A stretch of DNA of 64,000 nucleotides from CAIWHR01 sp963809965 (lineage in GTDB: Bacteria; Pseudomonadota; Gammaproteobacteria; Burkholderiales; Casimicrobiaceae): the NCBI GenBank assembly GCA_963809965.1, contig CAWELU010000011.1:1-64000 (forward strand), read 5' to 3'. The notes under the pieces are model-generated. The model was not told where the DNA came from, made no database searches, and saw only the letters and a list, made by a program, of their open reading frames with translations. This document shows, one piece after another, positions 1-9,866 of the stretch. Numbering within the stretch: position 1 is the first letter of the stretch; each line of letters begins with the position of its first letter. The translations under genes were made by a program, and so were the position numbers.

Positions 1-27
1 GCCGGAGAGGATGGTATGGAGGTTACC

Positions 28-1128
28 CTAACGATTGCCGGGCCCGGCCGGAGCGTCAGGCGCGGCCGCGACCGTCTCGACAGCAACCTCTCCTGTCTCG
101 TTCACCCATGACTGGAGCAGCTTGAACGTGACCGCGAGGACCACCGGGCCGACGAAGATGCCCAGCAGCCCGAATGAAACCAGTCCGCCGATCACGCCGG
201 CGAAGATCAGCAGCAGCGGCAGGTCGGCGCCCTTCTTGATCAGGAACGGCCGCAGGAAATTGTCGAGCGTCCCGACGACCGCCGACCAGATCAGCAGCAC
301 GATCCCCCACAGGTTGTCGCCCGTCCAGAACAGCCAGACCACCGCCGGCCCCAGCACCAGCAGCGGACCGATCTGGGCGAGGCAGAGCATCAGCATCACC
401 ACGGTCAGCACACCGGCGAACGGGATGCCGACCACGAGGAGGCCCAGGCCGCCGAGCAGCGACTGTACCAACGCGGTCACGACGACGCCGAGCGCGACGC
501 CGCGGATCGCCTGTCCGGCAAGCTGGATCACCTGCTCGCCGTGCGCGCCCGCGAGCCGGCGGCCGAACCGCCGCACGCCGGACGCGAACGCTTCCCCGTT
601 GGCATACGTGACCGCGGTGATGACGATCGTCAGCATGATCTGCACGACCAGCATTCCGATGCTGCCCGCCTCGGCCGCCACCCAGCTGAGGACCCGGGCA
701 ACGTAGGGCTGCAGCTTCGCGACGAGCCCGCCCCACCCTTCGCTCGCCGTGTCGCGCCAAGCCGCGGCCACCTTGGCGCCGACGATGGGAATGTCTTCGA
801 CGAACGCCGGCGGCGGCGGAATGGTCACGTGCTGCAGCGACATCGTCCACGACCCGACCTCGTCCGAGTAGTCCGCCAGCGTGCTGATGGCGACCCAAAA
901 CGGCAGCACGAACACCAGCAGCATCAGGAGCGTCATGATCGTGATGGCGAGCCCGCGCCTGCCGTGCAGCCCGCGTTCCAGCGCGAGCAGCACCGGCCAT
1001 GTGGCGACGACGATCATCGTTGCCCAGATCAGCGCGACCAGGAACGGCCGCATGATCCAGAACGACGCGGCGATGAGCCCGCCGATCGATAGCACGGCAA
1101 GCGTGGTGCGCGTAATTTCCATTTTCAT
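28..1128 (-). CDS. AI-2E family transporter (YdiK/PerM-like), first copy
   Basis: The 366-residue protein is very hydrophobic, with about eight predicted membrane segments in the order usual for the AI-2E transporter family (PF01594): two N-terminal helices, a long extracytoplasmic loop at about residues 80-150, then a helix-rich C-terminal half. The N-terminal stretch 'ASFWIMRPFLVALIWA' is typical. Family members export varied small molecules or ions, and the substrate cannot be read from sequence. It ends with a TAG at the window edge. A second full copy lies at 8.6-9.8 kb and a truncated third at 16 kb. The family call is firm, the substrate unknown. Confidence 0.88.
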   Translation of the reverse strand: MKMEITRTTLAVLSIGGLIAASFWIMRPFLVALIWATMIVVATWPVLLALERGLHGRRGLAITIMTLLMLLVFVLPFWVAISTLADYSDEVGSWTMSLQHVTIPPPPAFVEDIPIVGAKVAAAWRDTASEGWGGLVAKLQPYVARVLSWVAAEAGSIGMLVVQIMLTIVITAVTYANGEAFASGVRRFGRRLAGAHGEQVIQLAGQAIRGVALGVVVTALVQSLLGGLGLLVVGIPFAGVLTVVMLMLCLAQIGPLLVLGPAVVWLFWTGDNLWGIVLLIWSAVVGTLDNFLRPFLIKKGADLPLLLIFAGVIGGLVSFGLLGIFVGPVVLAVTFKLLQSWVNETGEVAVETVAAAPDAPAGPGNR

Positions 1129-1145
1129 AATGGGTTCTCGACGAG

Positions 1146-1166
1146 GCGGCGGGAGGATCCCGCCGC
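1146..1166. other. GC-rich hairpin between two minus-strand genes
   Basis: A perfect 9-bp stem with a 3-base GGA loop lies just upstream of the AI-2E gene. No T-run follows on either strand, so it is not a classical intrinsic terminator. It could affect RNA stability or attenuation. The structure is seen directly; any role is inference. Confidence 0.3.
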
Positions 1167-1229
1167 ACGAAGTGGAGTATTTTGGGTTTGCCTGCTGCGG
1201 TCAATGACTGCGTTTCGCGGAGGCGGTGC

Positions 1230-1880
1230 TCAGAACGTCGCGCTGATCAATCCGATGAAGACCTGGTCGCTCGACCCCGGGTTGAACCAGTAGCCGCCGA
1301 TGGTGAAGCGGTCCCACGTCACCTGCGCGAACGGCCCGCGCTGGATGTCGCGCTCACCGCCGTAGACCCGGGTGCGCTGGCCGGCAATCCCGAGGCGCAG
1401 CCACTCGACCGGACGGAAGCCCAGCTCGCTCCAGGCGTACGCGTAACTGTCGCTCCGTTCATTCGCGTCGCTCACGTATTCCGCCTCGATGTAGAAGTCG
1501 AGCCGCCCCCAGGCAACGCTCGCTTCCAACCCGGGCACGAAAGCCTGGGTCGTGCCCCAGGCGCCGCCGAGCAGGGGCGTCAGTTCCCAAGTGATCTCTT
1601 CTCCGCCGGAAAACGTCCACCCGACAAACACCGAGCGCGCACCAACCGACTCGTAGTTGTATCGGGCCTCGAGGTGCAGCGGGCCGCGGTCCGCTACCGC
1701 GATGGCGGACGTGTAGTTGTCGCCGCCGCGAACGATCGTGGGGTACGCGGTAAGCGCGAACTCCCACGAGGGTTTCGCGGCCGGGGAAGCGCGGCGCCCG
1801 CTGCGGTCGTCCTCGCCGGCGAGTGCCGTCGTGGCCACGACGGCCGCCAGCGCGGCGACGGCTCGCAGCGCGGCCTTCAT
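1230..1880 (-). CDS. Exported protein, probable outer-membrane beta-barrel
   Basis: This 216-residue protein begins with a clear signal peptide ('MKAALRAVAALAAVVATTALA', then GEDD). The mature part has alternating aromatic and polar stretches with many Tyr, Trp and Gly, and ends in Phe ('LISATF'), as outer-membrane barrel proteins often do. I do not recognise a named family. The start codon overlaps the stop of the upstream membrane-protein gene by 4 bp, so the two are probably co-transcribed. Confidence 0.65.
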   Translation of the reverse strand: MKAALRAVAALAAVVATTALAGEDDRSGRRASPAAKPSWEFALTAYPTIVRGGDNYTSAIAVADRGPLHLEARYNYESVGARSVFVGWTFSGGEEITWELTPLLGGAWGTTQAFVPGLEASVAWGRLDFYIEAEYVSDANERSDSYAYAWSELGFRPVEWLRLGIAGQRTRVYGGERDIQRGPFAQVTWDRFTIGGYWFNPGSSDQVFIGLISATF

Positions 1881-2554
1881 CCGCCGAGCGCGTTGATCGC
1901 GATCACGAGCGCCGTGCCCAGCCCCACCATCATGAACCCGACTTTCCAGCTGCCGTAGCCTGCGTAGCGCCCGAGCGCGAGCCCCCCGAAGAACAGCATG
2001 GCGAGCGCGATGGCGCGAGACAGGGTTTTCGCCGTCGCGACATCCTGGAGCAACAGGAAGGGCAGCACGACGGGAAAGGTGGACGCGACCACGATCAGGA
2101 ATATCGCCAGTGATGCGAGCAGATCATCTCGTTTCAGGGTCGGTCGCTCCGGAGCGGAGGACAGCGCGACGATTCTCCCGCGAATCGCCTCGATTTCCGC
2201 TGACGAGACGAGACCCGCCATCCCCCGCGACAGGGAACGCTCGATGAGCCTGCGTCCGGTCTGCGCATCCGGCGCAGCCCGTACGGAGCGGACGAGTGTG
2301 AGCGATCGGCCGCGATCCGTCACCGTGCGAACCAGGTACATGACCGCATCGACGAGCCCCCAGGCGAGGTTGCAGCCCAGGGCAGCCGCGAACATCGCCC
2401 GTATTTCCTCGCGCCCGCCCTCCGCCACGGACACGGCGCCCACGAAGGTGAGCGCCATGAACAAACCGAAGAGCAACTCCGATACCCGGTCCACGGGGCT
2501 CAATATCGGCTCGCGAACCTCGTTTTCGATGACGTTCTCGCCACTCACTGCCAT
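1877..2554 (-). CDS. VIT1/CCC1-like polytopic membrane protein
   Basis: The 225-residue protein has two hydrophobic segments at about residues 28-75, a charged cytoplasmic middle (75-140) and three C-terminal helices. The arrangement resembles VIT/CCC1-type metal transporters shortened in the middle, with the C-terminal 'SWKVGFMMVGLGTALVI' similar to the last helices of that family. The match is weak. It could equally be an uncharacterised membrane protein. It is the first gene of a two-gene unit with the exported barrel-like protein, and faces away from the SulP gene. Confidence 0.5.
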   Translation of the reverse strand: MAVSGENVIENEVREPILSPVDRVSELLFGLFMALTFVGAVSVAEGGREEIRAMFAAALGCNLAWGLVDAVMYLVRTVTDRGRSLTLVRSVRAAPDAQTGRRLIERSLSRGMAGLVSSAEIEAIRGRIVALSSAPERPTLKRDDLLASLAIFLIVVASTFPVVLPFLLLQDVATAKTLSRAIALAMLFFGGLALGRYAGYGSWKVGFMMVGLGTALVIAINALGG

Positions 2555-2690
2555 TCACCCGCCTCTGCATTGATCAATCGGACACCCCCGTTGCGTTCCG
2601 GGATTCTGACCGCCCTTGCGTCGACGCGCAACGCAACGCGCGTGCGCGGCGGAGGGTGAGCCATCACGCCAGGGCTACAATCAAGCCCAA

Positions 2691-2710
2691 TTCCGCAGCC
2701 GGCTGCGGAA
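2691..2710. promoter_or_regulatory. Perfect 20-bp palindrome upstream of SulP gene
   Basis: The half-site TTCCGCAGCC is followed immediately by its exact reverse complement. It ends 48 bp before the ATG of the SulP transporter, in the shared region between divergent genes. Its position and dyad symmetry fit an operator for a dimeric regulator. The symmetry is observed; the regulatory role is inferred and no regulator gene is adjacent. Confidence 0.5.
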
Positions 2711-2758
2711 CATTATGACTGTCAACAAACTCGCGCAAGAAACGACGGAGAAGTCTCT

Positions 2759-4457
2759 ATGAATCAGCACGCGAAAGGGGCCGAGACAACCAAGCCCGGC
2801 AGTGCGGCACTTCGCTTCGACATCATCGCCGGTCTCACGGCCGCCGCGGTCGTGCTGCCCAAGGCGATGGCCTACGCGACGGTAGCCGGATTGCCCGTCG
2901 CCGTTGGTCTTTATACCGCCTTCATCCCGATGGTGATCTACGCGCTGCTCGGCTCGTCGCGCGTGCTCAGCGTCAGCTCCACCACGACCCTGGCGATCCT
3001 GGCCGGCACGGAGCTCGGCCTGGCGGTGCCCGACGGCGACGCGGCGAAGCTCGTCACCGCGACGGCCACGCTGACCGTATTGGTCGGTGCGATGCTGCTC
3101 CTGGCGAGGCTGCTGCGTCTGGGGTTCGTCGCCAACTTCATTTCCGCACCGGTGCTGACCGGGTTCAAGGCAGGCATCGGCCTCGTGATCGTGCTCGATC
3201 AGGTGCCGAAGCTCCTGGGAATTCACATCACGAAGCAAGGCTTCTTCCATGACGTCCTCAGCGTCGTGCATCAGCGTCCCCGAGACCTCGCTGATGACGC
3301 TTGCGGTGGCCGCAGCGACCTTCACCGTACTGATCGGCATGGAGCGCCTGTGGCCGCATTCTCCGGCGCCGCTGGTCGCGGTCGGCGGCGGCATCGCCGC
3401 GGCGTGGTTCTTCGGTCTGCAGAAGCTGGGGGTCTCGACGGTCGGCCTGATTCCGCAAGGATTCCCGTCGCTCACGTTGCCGGATCTCGCGCTGATCGAG
3501 CAGCTGGTGCCGGGCGCGCTCGGCATCGCGCTGATGAGCTTCACGGAAACGATTGCGGCGGGTCGCGCCTTCGCGCGCCCGACGGACCCTCCGATCGATG
3601 CGAACCGCGAGCTGATCGCCACGGGAGCCGCCAATGTCGGCGGCGCGCTGCTCGGCGCGATGCCGGCCGGCGGCGGCACGTCGCAGACCGCGGTCGTGCG
3701 CTCCGCGGGCGGGCGGTCGCAGAAGGCGTCGCTGGTGACCGCGGGCACCGCGGTGGCGACGATGCTGCTTCTCGCACCGATTCTGGGCCTGCTGCCGAAC
3801 GCCACGCTCGCGGCGATCGTCATCGTCTACTCGGTCGGGCTGATCCAGCCGGTGGAATTCCTCGCCATCCGCAAGGTGCGAACGATGGAGTTTCGCTGGG
3901 CGATGATCGCCGCGCTCGGCGTGCTGATCTTCGGCACGCTGCAGGGCATCGTGGTGGCGATCGTCGTGTCGCTGATCGGCCTGTCGAGTCAGACCGCCCA
4001 TCCGCGGGTGTCGGTCATCGGCCGCAAGCGCGGTGCCGACGTGCTGCGGCCACTGTCGCCCGAACATCCCGACGACGAGACCTTCGAGGGCCTGCTGATC
4101 GTGCGGCCGGAGGGGCGCCTGTTCTTCGTCAACGCGCAGGACGTGGCCGAGCAGATCAGCGCGCTGGTCACGCAGCACAAGCCCCGCGTCCTGGCGATCG
4201 ACATGAGCCGGGTGCCCGATATCGAGTTCTCGGCGTTGCAGGCGCTGATGGAGGGCGAGAAGCGCGCGACCGAACGCGGCGCCGTGGTATGGCTGGTGGG
4301 GCTCAACCCCGGTGTTCTCGAGGTCGTGCGCCATGCCGGCCTGGACGAGCGACTTGGCCGCGAGCGGATGTTGTTCAACGCGCGCGCCGCGATCGAACGC
4401 TACCAGGCACTGGAGGCGCAGACGACCGATGCGCCCGGCAGGCACCCGCGGGCATAG
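2759..4457 (+). CDS. SulP family inorganic anion transporter with C-terminal STAS domain (frameshifted)
   Basis: This is a SulP permease for sulfate, bicarbonate or a similar anion. The N-terminal transporter core starts at 2759 ('AAAVVLPKAMAYATVAGLPV' is the SulP signature region). It passes into another frame at a CCCC run (3278-3281); dropping one C restores '...VVHQRPETSLMTLAV'. The second part (to 4457) holds the remaining helices and a STAS domain from about 4078 ('VLAIDMSRVPDIEFSALQAL'). Total length of about 565 residues is normal. The gene converges on the BASS gene with a 6-bp gap. Its STAS segment has a stray, partly diverged copy at 18.95-19.33 kb. The break is probably a sequence error, though real inactivation cannot be excluded. 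Confidence 0.85.
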
Positions 4458-4463
4458 CGCGCA

Positions 4464-5303
4464 TCACCTCCGCTTCCACCATTGCAGGAATGCAACGATC
4501 GTCACGCCCAATCCGAGCGCATAGCCGATCACAGCGGCCGTGACGTCGGGCGGCGTGCGATTGACGGTGGCGATCACGAGCGCGAGTCCCGGGTTGCGCA
4601 TCGCCGCCGCAATGGCTGCGGCGGGCCGCACGTCGGGTTCGCGCCAGGCGAAAGCCGCACCGACTGCCAGTGCGCACACGGTCATTCCAACGCCTGCGAT
4701 CATCGGCGTCCAGCCCACGGCGGCAATGATGGCGCGCATGTCGGCGAGCACCAGGATTCCGAGCACGAGCAACAGCACATTGCCGACGCGCCCCAACGGT
4801 CCCTCCAGTCTTGCCGCGATCGCGGGGCGAACGGCGCGTAGCGAGGCGCCCAGCGCCAACGGGAGCAGCTGCGCGAAGAAGACCTGCTGGCCGATATGCA
4901 AGGGCGTGACCGTGAAATCGGCGGCGAAGATCCAGTCGAGGATCACGACAGTCACCGGCACCGTAACGACGGCCAGCATGACGATCGCGAGGTGCAGTGC
5001 GGGCGCAAACGCGCGATCGCCACCGGCGTCCAGTGCGCGCCGCAGCGCGACCGGCGCGCCCGGCGATATGGCCATGAGCACGATGCCTGCCGCGACTGGC
5101 CCCTTCAGCGCGAACACCTTGACCACCAGCACCGCGAGCGCCGGCACGGGCACGACAACCGCGAACACTACCGCCGCCAGCACGACGCGGCGCTGCAGCG
5201 CCGCTGCGATCTGCTCGCGCCCGAGCATCAACCCCAGCGCGAACATGACGGCGAATACCGTCACCATCGCGAACAGACCGATCCATTGAAACGGGATGAG
5301 CAT
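4464..5303 (-). CDS. Bile acid:sodium symporter (BASS) family transporter
   Basis: About 279 residues with nine to ten hydrophobic segments. The motifs 'FALGLMLGREQI', 'LMAISPGAPVALRRAL' and 'AAAMRNPGLALVIA' match the BASS/SBF fold, whose crossover helices use the 'RNPGL' region for substrate and sodium binding. I chose Met at 5303 ('MLIPFQWIGL') because it begins directly with the first membrane helix; an upstream in-frame Met at 5360 would add a hydrophilic leader. The substrate (organic acid or similar) is unknown. The gene is absent from the rearranged partial copy of this neighbourhood at 19 kb. Confidence 0.8.
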   Translation of the reverse strand: MLIPFQWIGLFAMVTVFAVMFALGLMLGREQIAAALQRRVVLAAVVFAVVVPVPALAVLVVKVFALKGPVAAGIVLMAISPGAPVALRRALDAGGDRAFAPALHLAIVMLAVVTVPVTVVILDWIFAADFTVTPLHIGQQVFFAQLLPLALGASLRAVRPAIAARLEGPLGRVGNVLLLVLGILVLADMRAIIAAVGWTPMIAGVGMTVCALAVGAAFAWREPDVRPAAAIAAAMRNPGLALVIATVNRTPPDVTAAVIGYALGLGVTIVAFLQWWKRR

Positions 5304-5627
5304 CGAGCAATTCGGAAGATGCGGACCGGAGATCCCGTGGCGCGACCCACGAGCGACCATCGTTTCGCTCGGCGGAGGGAGAGGCCGTCGTGATCCCCGC
5401 CGTCAACCATAGCATGGCCGGAACCGTAGCCACTATTTCGCCTGGTAGGCAGCAACATCCTCCGGCCGATCGATCGTTGACCGAGGTATGCAAGTAGGAT
5501 AATTGCATTCGGCCGAATCGAGGGTGGCTAAGGATGGACTACCGCAGCAAGGCGCTCGGGTTAACGCGCACGACCGCGCACATCGATGCCGCGAAGCGGC
5601 ACGGACAGAACGCATTGGACAGCAGCT

Positions 5628-6353
5628 CGATGAAGGGCTGCGTGCTGGTGATGCTGGTCGCCGCGCTTGCGGCGCGCATCACGGGCTGCGCGGCCTGCCC
5701 CCGCCGGAAGGACGAACCGAGACTTCCGCGCTCTCCGACACGGAGGCAACGCGACTTGGTCGCGCGGTCACGCCGCATGTCGCCGCGAATCCGGGTAAGG
5801 CCGGGATCCATGCGCTTCCCGAGCCCCTCGACGCCTTCGCCGCGCGCGTGGCGCTCGCCGCTGCCGCGGAAAAGTCGCTCGATGTGCGTACTACATCTGG
5901 CATGACGACCAGGTCGGCTATCTGATGTTCGAGGCGCTTTGGCAGGCAGCCGATAGGGGGTGCGCGTGCGGCTGTTGCTCGACGACCACAACACGAGCGG
6001 CCTCGACCCCACCATCGCTGCGCTCGACGCACACCCGAACATCGAGGTGCGCCTCTACAATCCGGTCGTCCAGCGCGACGCCCGCACGCTCAATTTCCTG
6101 ACCGACTTCACGCGGGTGAACCATCGCATGCACAACAAGTCGTTCACCGCCGACAACCAGGTGACCATCGTCGGCGGACGCAACATCGGCAACGAGTACT
6201 TCGGCGCGGGAAGCAGTGTCGTGTTCGCCGACCGGGATGTGATCGCCGTGGGCCCGGCGGTGCGCGATGTGTCGAACGAGTTCGATCTGTACTGGAACAG
6301 CCAATCCGCCTATCCGGCGGCGAGCCTCGTGGGGGCGCCCGGACCGGATGGCG
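5628..6353 (+). repeat. Long direct repeat, copy 1 (with 19398-20123)
   Basis: A block of about 726 bp matches 19398-20123 at a constant offset of 13,770 bp with no indels. By eye there are two mismatches: T/C near 5642 and G/C near 6272. It covers the broken phospholipase D gene. Sequence similarity continues weakly for about 50 bp upstream, and stops abruptly at the downstream end. Confidence 0.92.
5630..6353 (+). pseudogene. Phospholipase D-like lipoprotein, frameshifted and truncated
   Basis: The start encodes a lipoprotein signal ('MKGCVLVMLVAALAARITGC'). Three frame changes follow: at the CCCCC run near 5698-5702, near 5887 ('DV' before 'YYIWHDDQVGYLMF') and near 5956. The readable protein then contains the PLD catalytic motif HxKxxxxD ('HNKSFTADN') followed by 'GGRNIGNEYF', characteristic of the PLD/cardiolipin synthase superfamily. 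The second catalytic half is missing: homology stops at 6353. It is therefore a dead fragment. All three frame changes recur in the copy at 19.4 kb. Confidence 0.85.
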
Positions 6354-6597
6354 CCGCCAATCTCCAGTCCCGGTTCACGGCGACGCGCGCCGACCCGGAA
6401 TCCGTCGCCCACCTGGGTTCATCCCGCATCTTCCATCGAACGAATGTCCTCCCCTGGGCGTTATCGGCACTACGTCGCGAATCGCGGGCGCCCGACATTA
6501 TCCACCGTGCGAACCCGCGTCGTCGGCAGTCCGCAGTGGGCCTTCCGACGGACGCGATCCCGGCGCCCCGGGTATCTCGGGTAACATCGCAATCGCA

Positions 6598-7725
6598 GTG
6601 GAAAACGCATTCATCGCTGTCCGCCGTCTGTCGCTCTGGCTTGCCGTCGCGCTCGCAGCGGCGGCAGCGGGTTGCGCGTCCATTTCGGGAACTGTTCTGC
6701 GTGACGCCAGGGAACAGTTCAACGAGACCGCGCAGATCACCAATGCCGAGCAACTGCTGCGCAACATCGTACGCCTTCGCTACGCCAGCTCGCCCTATTT
6801 TCTCGAGATCAGCAGTGTGTCGACGAGCGCGACGATGGCGGGCAGCCTCAACGTGTTCGCCAACACCGTGCCGGCGGGCATCGGGCTGTCCACGAACACG
6901 CTCATCAATCCGGGGATCAGCTATTCGCAGACACCGTCGTTCGTGTTCCAGCCGCTGACCGGCGAGAAGCTCGCGCGGCAGCTCCTGCGTCCCGTCGACA
7001 TGCGCACGCTCGCGCTGTTGCGCACAGCGGGCTGGGACCTGCGCGACGTGCTCCTCGCGCTGGTCGACAGCATCAACGGCGTGTCCAACGCGCCGGCCGC
7101 CACCCAGTTCGCGCCCGACGCACTTCCCGAGAACAGCGAGTTCAGGCATATCGTCGAGATCCTCGATCGGCTGGAGGAGCAGGGCTTGCTGCTGCTTGGC
7201 CTCGACGCCGGCGCCTCGCCGCAGGACGCGCGCGGCGACGTCGTGCTGTCGCTGCAGATCGACAAGGCCGCCGCGGCGCGCACCGACGTGCAGGAACTGA
7301 TCCGCAAGCTCTCCCTCGACCCGTCGAACCTCACCTACCGGCTGGCGGCCGCGGCGACCGGCGGCGGCGGCCGCAACATCGCCGTCAAGCCCCGGTCGAT
7401 CCTCGCCGCGATGCGGTTCGTAAGCAAGGGGATCGAAGTGCCCGCAGGCGACCTCGGCAGCGGCTTCGTCCCCGTACTGCGCGATTCCACCGGCCAACCC
7501 GCCGAATGGACGCCCCTTCTGAACGGCATCATGCGGATCGCCTCGAGCGAAGCGTGGCCCGCCAACGCCTATGTGCGCGTCTTCCACCGCAACCACTGGT
7601 TCTTCATCGACAACAACGATCTCGCGTCCAAGCAGACGTTCGCGCTGCTCGAAACCGCCATCGCGCTGCAGGCGGGCGACGTGCCGCCGATTTCGACGGT
7701 ACTCACGCTGCCGATCGCGCGTTGA
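6598..7725 (+). CDS. Predicted lipoprotein of unknown function
   Basis: 375 residues from a GTG start. The N-terminus is a lipoprotein signal with lipobox 'AAAGC' and Cys at about residue 26, so the protein is probably anchored in the outer membrane or periplasm. The body is mixed alpha/beta with a helical segment 'NAEQLLRNIVRLRYASSPYF' and ends 'STVLTLPIAR'. I recognise it as a conserved uncharacterised proteobacterial lipoprotein but cannot give a function. It stands alone between the truncated phospholipase D gene and IS110 debris. Confidence 0.7.
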   Translation: MENAFIAVRRLSLWLAVALAAAAAGCASISGTVLRDAREQFNETAQITNAEQLLRNIVRLRYASSPYFLEISSVSTSATMAGSLNVFANTVPAGIGLSTNTLINPGISYSQTPSFVFQPLTGEKLARQLLRPVDMRTLALLRTAGWDLRDVLLALVDSINGVSNAPAATQFAPDALPENSEFRHIVEILDRLEEQGLLLLGLDAGASPQDARGDVVLSLQIDKAAAARTDVQELIRKLSLDPSNLTYRLAAAATGGGGRNIAVKPRSILAAMRFVSKGIEVPAGDLGSGFVPVLRDSTGQPAEWTPLLNGIMRIASSEAWPANAYVRVFHRNHWFFIDNNDLASKQTFALLETAIALQAGDVPPISTVLTLPIAR

Positions 7726-7809
7726 GCGAATTCGCGCCGTCGCCCCGTTCGGAGCGGAGTACTCCGGGGCGCGCCGGGTGACGCTCGCGGCGCCCCGAGC
7801 GCGTTCGAA

Positions 7810-8085
7810 TCAGTTGCGCCACCTGCGGTTGCAGGCCGGTGGCAACCTCGGTGCATTGTTGCGCTTCGAGCGTCTTGATCTGCGCCTTGACCAACACCAG
7901 ACGCGTCATCTCGCGTTCGATCCCCGCATGCAACGCCGCCGGCAGCTCCGGCCCGTGGCGCGTCCACCACTTGCCCCAGTCACGCCCGCCCACGTGCTTG
8001 ACCCCGCGCACCGTCGCTCACAACCAGTAACCATTTCTTGTCACTCAGCTCGAACGCCATGTACAACGGTCCGACGGCTACCGTA
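7810..8085 (-). pseudogene. IS110-family transposase remnant
   Basis: Read on the minus strand, 'MAFELSDKKWLLVVSDGAR' (start near 8060) resembles the N-terminus of IS110-type transposases. It is joined near 8010, out of frame, to 'GVKHVGGRDWGKWW...IEREMTRLVLVKAQIKTLEAQ', a middle segment of the same family. The DEDD catalytic region and the rest are gone. It abuts the truncated TAXI gene and probably marks the event that broke it. Confidence 0.6.
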
Positions 8086-8204
8086 TCCTTCCCTGGTAGG
8101 CTGTTTCAGGTGCGTTCATGTCGATACGCCTTTCGTCAAACGAGTGGGTCGAACTCTCGTCTTAACTCAAGGGGGCCAACTTGGGACGGCCCTACATAGT
8201 ATCT

Positions 8205-8521
8205 ATTCTTACGACACCGCCGCGCATGAAGGCGACATCCACGCCTGATTTCGAATCGTGCAGAAGTCGCTCATTTTCATCCGCACCACCGGTCAAACGC
8301 TCTTCGACGCTCACCCCATCGCGTGCCAGAAGGTCCTTGTAGCGTTGCGCGTACTGGTGATAAAGCCCGTCCTTGAGTCCGGAGGCGAGTACGATGTGCC
8401 GCGGGATCGTGCTCTGCAGGAACCAGGCGCCGAGAAGCGCCATGAGCGTGAATGCGGCGACCGGCCAACCCCAGTGTAGGATTCGTTGCTGAAGCTTGCC
8501 CGGCCGTTTGTCGAGGCGCAT
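8205..8521 (-). pseudogene. TAXI-type TRAP transporter solute-binding protein, N-terminal fragment
   Basis: Only about 105 residues remain. There is a membrane anchor/signal ('HWGWPVAAFTLMALLGAWFL'), then 'IVLASGLKDGLYHQYAQRY' and 'SGVDVAFMRGGV', which match the start of TAXI-family periplasmic binding proteins. Reading is lost near 8205, beside the IS110 remnant. The full family is about 320 residues or more. A 10-bp tandem duplication sits at the start codon (8511-8530). The fragment lies downstream of the AI-2E gene on the same strand. Confidence 0.6.
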
Positions 8522-8625
8522 CGAGGCGCATATCGGATTCCACGGACAAGTGCCGACCGCTGCGACTTGATCATCTGCCCACGGCCGGCCATCGACACCA
8601 CCGTCACGTCGCACGAACGTCGGGA

Positions 8626-9750
8626 TCACGTCGGTTTGTCTTGCTCCTGCCCGGGCGCCTCCGCCTCGCTGCGGACCGATACCCAGCCCATGAAGATCTG
8701 GTAGCCCAACGCCAGCAGCGTCGCACCGACGAACATTCCGAGAATCCCCGCGGCCGCCATGCCGCCGAGTGCGCCGAGCAGGATGATCGGCATCGGCGCG
8801 TCGACGCCGCGGCCGAGCATCAATGGCTTGAGAACGTTGTCGGCCATTCCCGAGACGAAGAGCAGCACGGTGTAGATGATCGCCTCGACATTCCCGTAAT
8901 CGCCGCTCCACCAGATGTAGCCGATGGCCGGCAAGGTGACGATCAGCGCGGGCACCTGGGCAATCCCGAGTACCAGAACGACCATCGCCAGCGCGCCCGC
9001 CCACGGCACCCCGGCGAGCAACAGACAAAGGCCGACGATGATCGCCTGAATGAAGGCAACGCCGATCACACCCTCGGCGACGGCGCGTATGGTTGCCGTC
9101 GCCAGCTTGGCGAATTCCGCGCCGCGCGCGTCACCGGCGATGCGCTGAAAAATGGCAACGCTGCCGCTGCCACCGGCTTGGCCGAAGGCCATAATGATCC
9201 CGGCAATAATGAAGGCGGCGAGAAACTGGAGCAGCCCAACGCCGATACCGGCGACGATGCCGAGCGCCGTTTTCGTGAGGTCGCCGATCTTCGGCTGCAG
9301 GCTTTGAATCAGAGCAGGCAGGTCGGTGTACGCCGCCGACCAGATCGCATAAAGCTTCTCGCCGATCAGGGGCCACGTCGCGACAGCGTCGGGCGGGGCC
9401 GGGATCTCGAGCGCGTTGTCCTGCACGTCGATTACCAATCGATGCACCGAGTCGCCCAGCGAGTTCATCAGCACGGCGGTCGGCGCGACGATCAAGGCGA
9501 TGCCGAGGAGGACCAGGATCGTCGCTGCAACGCCTTGCTTTCCTCCTATCCTGTCCGCGAGGTATTGGTGCAGCGGATAGAGCGCGACCGCCAGAATCAG
9601 GGCCCAGACCATCAGGGTCAGGAAGGGCGAGAAGACCTGGTAGCAGAGCACGGCCAACGCCAAGATGAGTCCGGCACGGATGAGCACGTCCAGCAGCCCG
9701 GACGTGCCGCGTGGCCCCAATTCGCTATCAAACCTGTCGTGCAAACTCAT
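8626..9750 (-). CDS. AI-2E family transporter, second copy
   Basis: About 374 residues from Met 9750 ('MSLHDRFDSELGP'); an upstream Met at 9795 is possible. The helix pattern is that of AI-2E transporters (PF01594): helices 1-3, an extracytoplasmic loop around residues 100-160, then the core with 'GVPWAGALAMVVLVLGIAQVP' and 'LMLGRGVDAPMPIILLGALG'. It is only distantly similar to the copy at 28-1128, so this is paralogy rather than recent duplication. The C-terminal tail is charged. Confidence 0.86.
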   Translation of the reverse strand: MSLHDRFDSELGPRGTSGLLDVLIRAGLILALAVLCYQVFSPFLTLMVWALILAVALYPLHQYLADRIGGKQGVAATILVLLGIALIVAPTAVLMNSLGDSVHRLVIDVQDNALEIPAPPDAVATWPLIGEKLYAIWSAAYTDLPALIQSLQPKIGDLTKTALGIVAGIGVGLLQFLAAFIIAGIIMAFGQAGGSGSVAIFQRIAGDARGAEFAKLATATIRAVAEGVIGVAFIQAIIVGLCLLLAGVPWAGALAMVVLVLGIAQVPALIVTLPAIGYIWWSGDYGNVEAIIYTVLLFVSGMADNVLKPLMLGRGVDAPMPIILLGALGGMAAAGILGMFVGATLLALGYQIFMGWVSVRSEAEAPGQEQDKPT

Positions 9751-9866
9751 AGGCGACTCCATGGCGGATTTCCGCGCCGAGACGAAAAGCGCCATCGATC
9801 ATGCCGACGCGCCTCGTTGGCGGTCCCGACCCCAGCAGGCAGAATCCTTGACGTTGGCCGAATGCG

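Noticed and set aside
2759..3300. Programmed frameshifting to explain the SulP split
   Set aside because: The CCCC run is not a known slippery heptamer, no stop or pseudoknot supports it, and many unrelated genes in the window show similar breaks.
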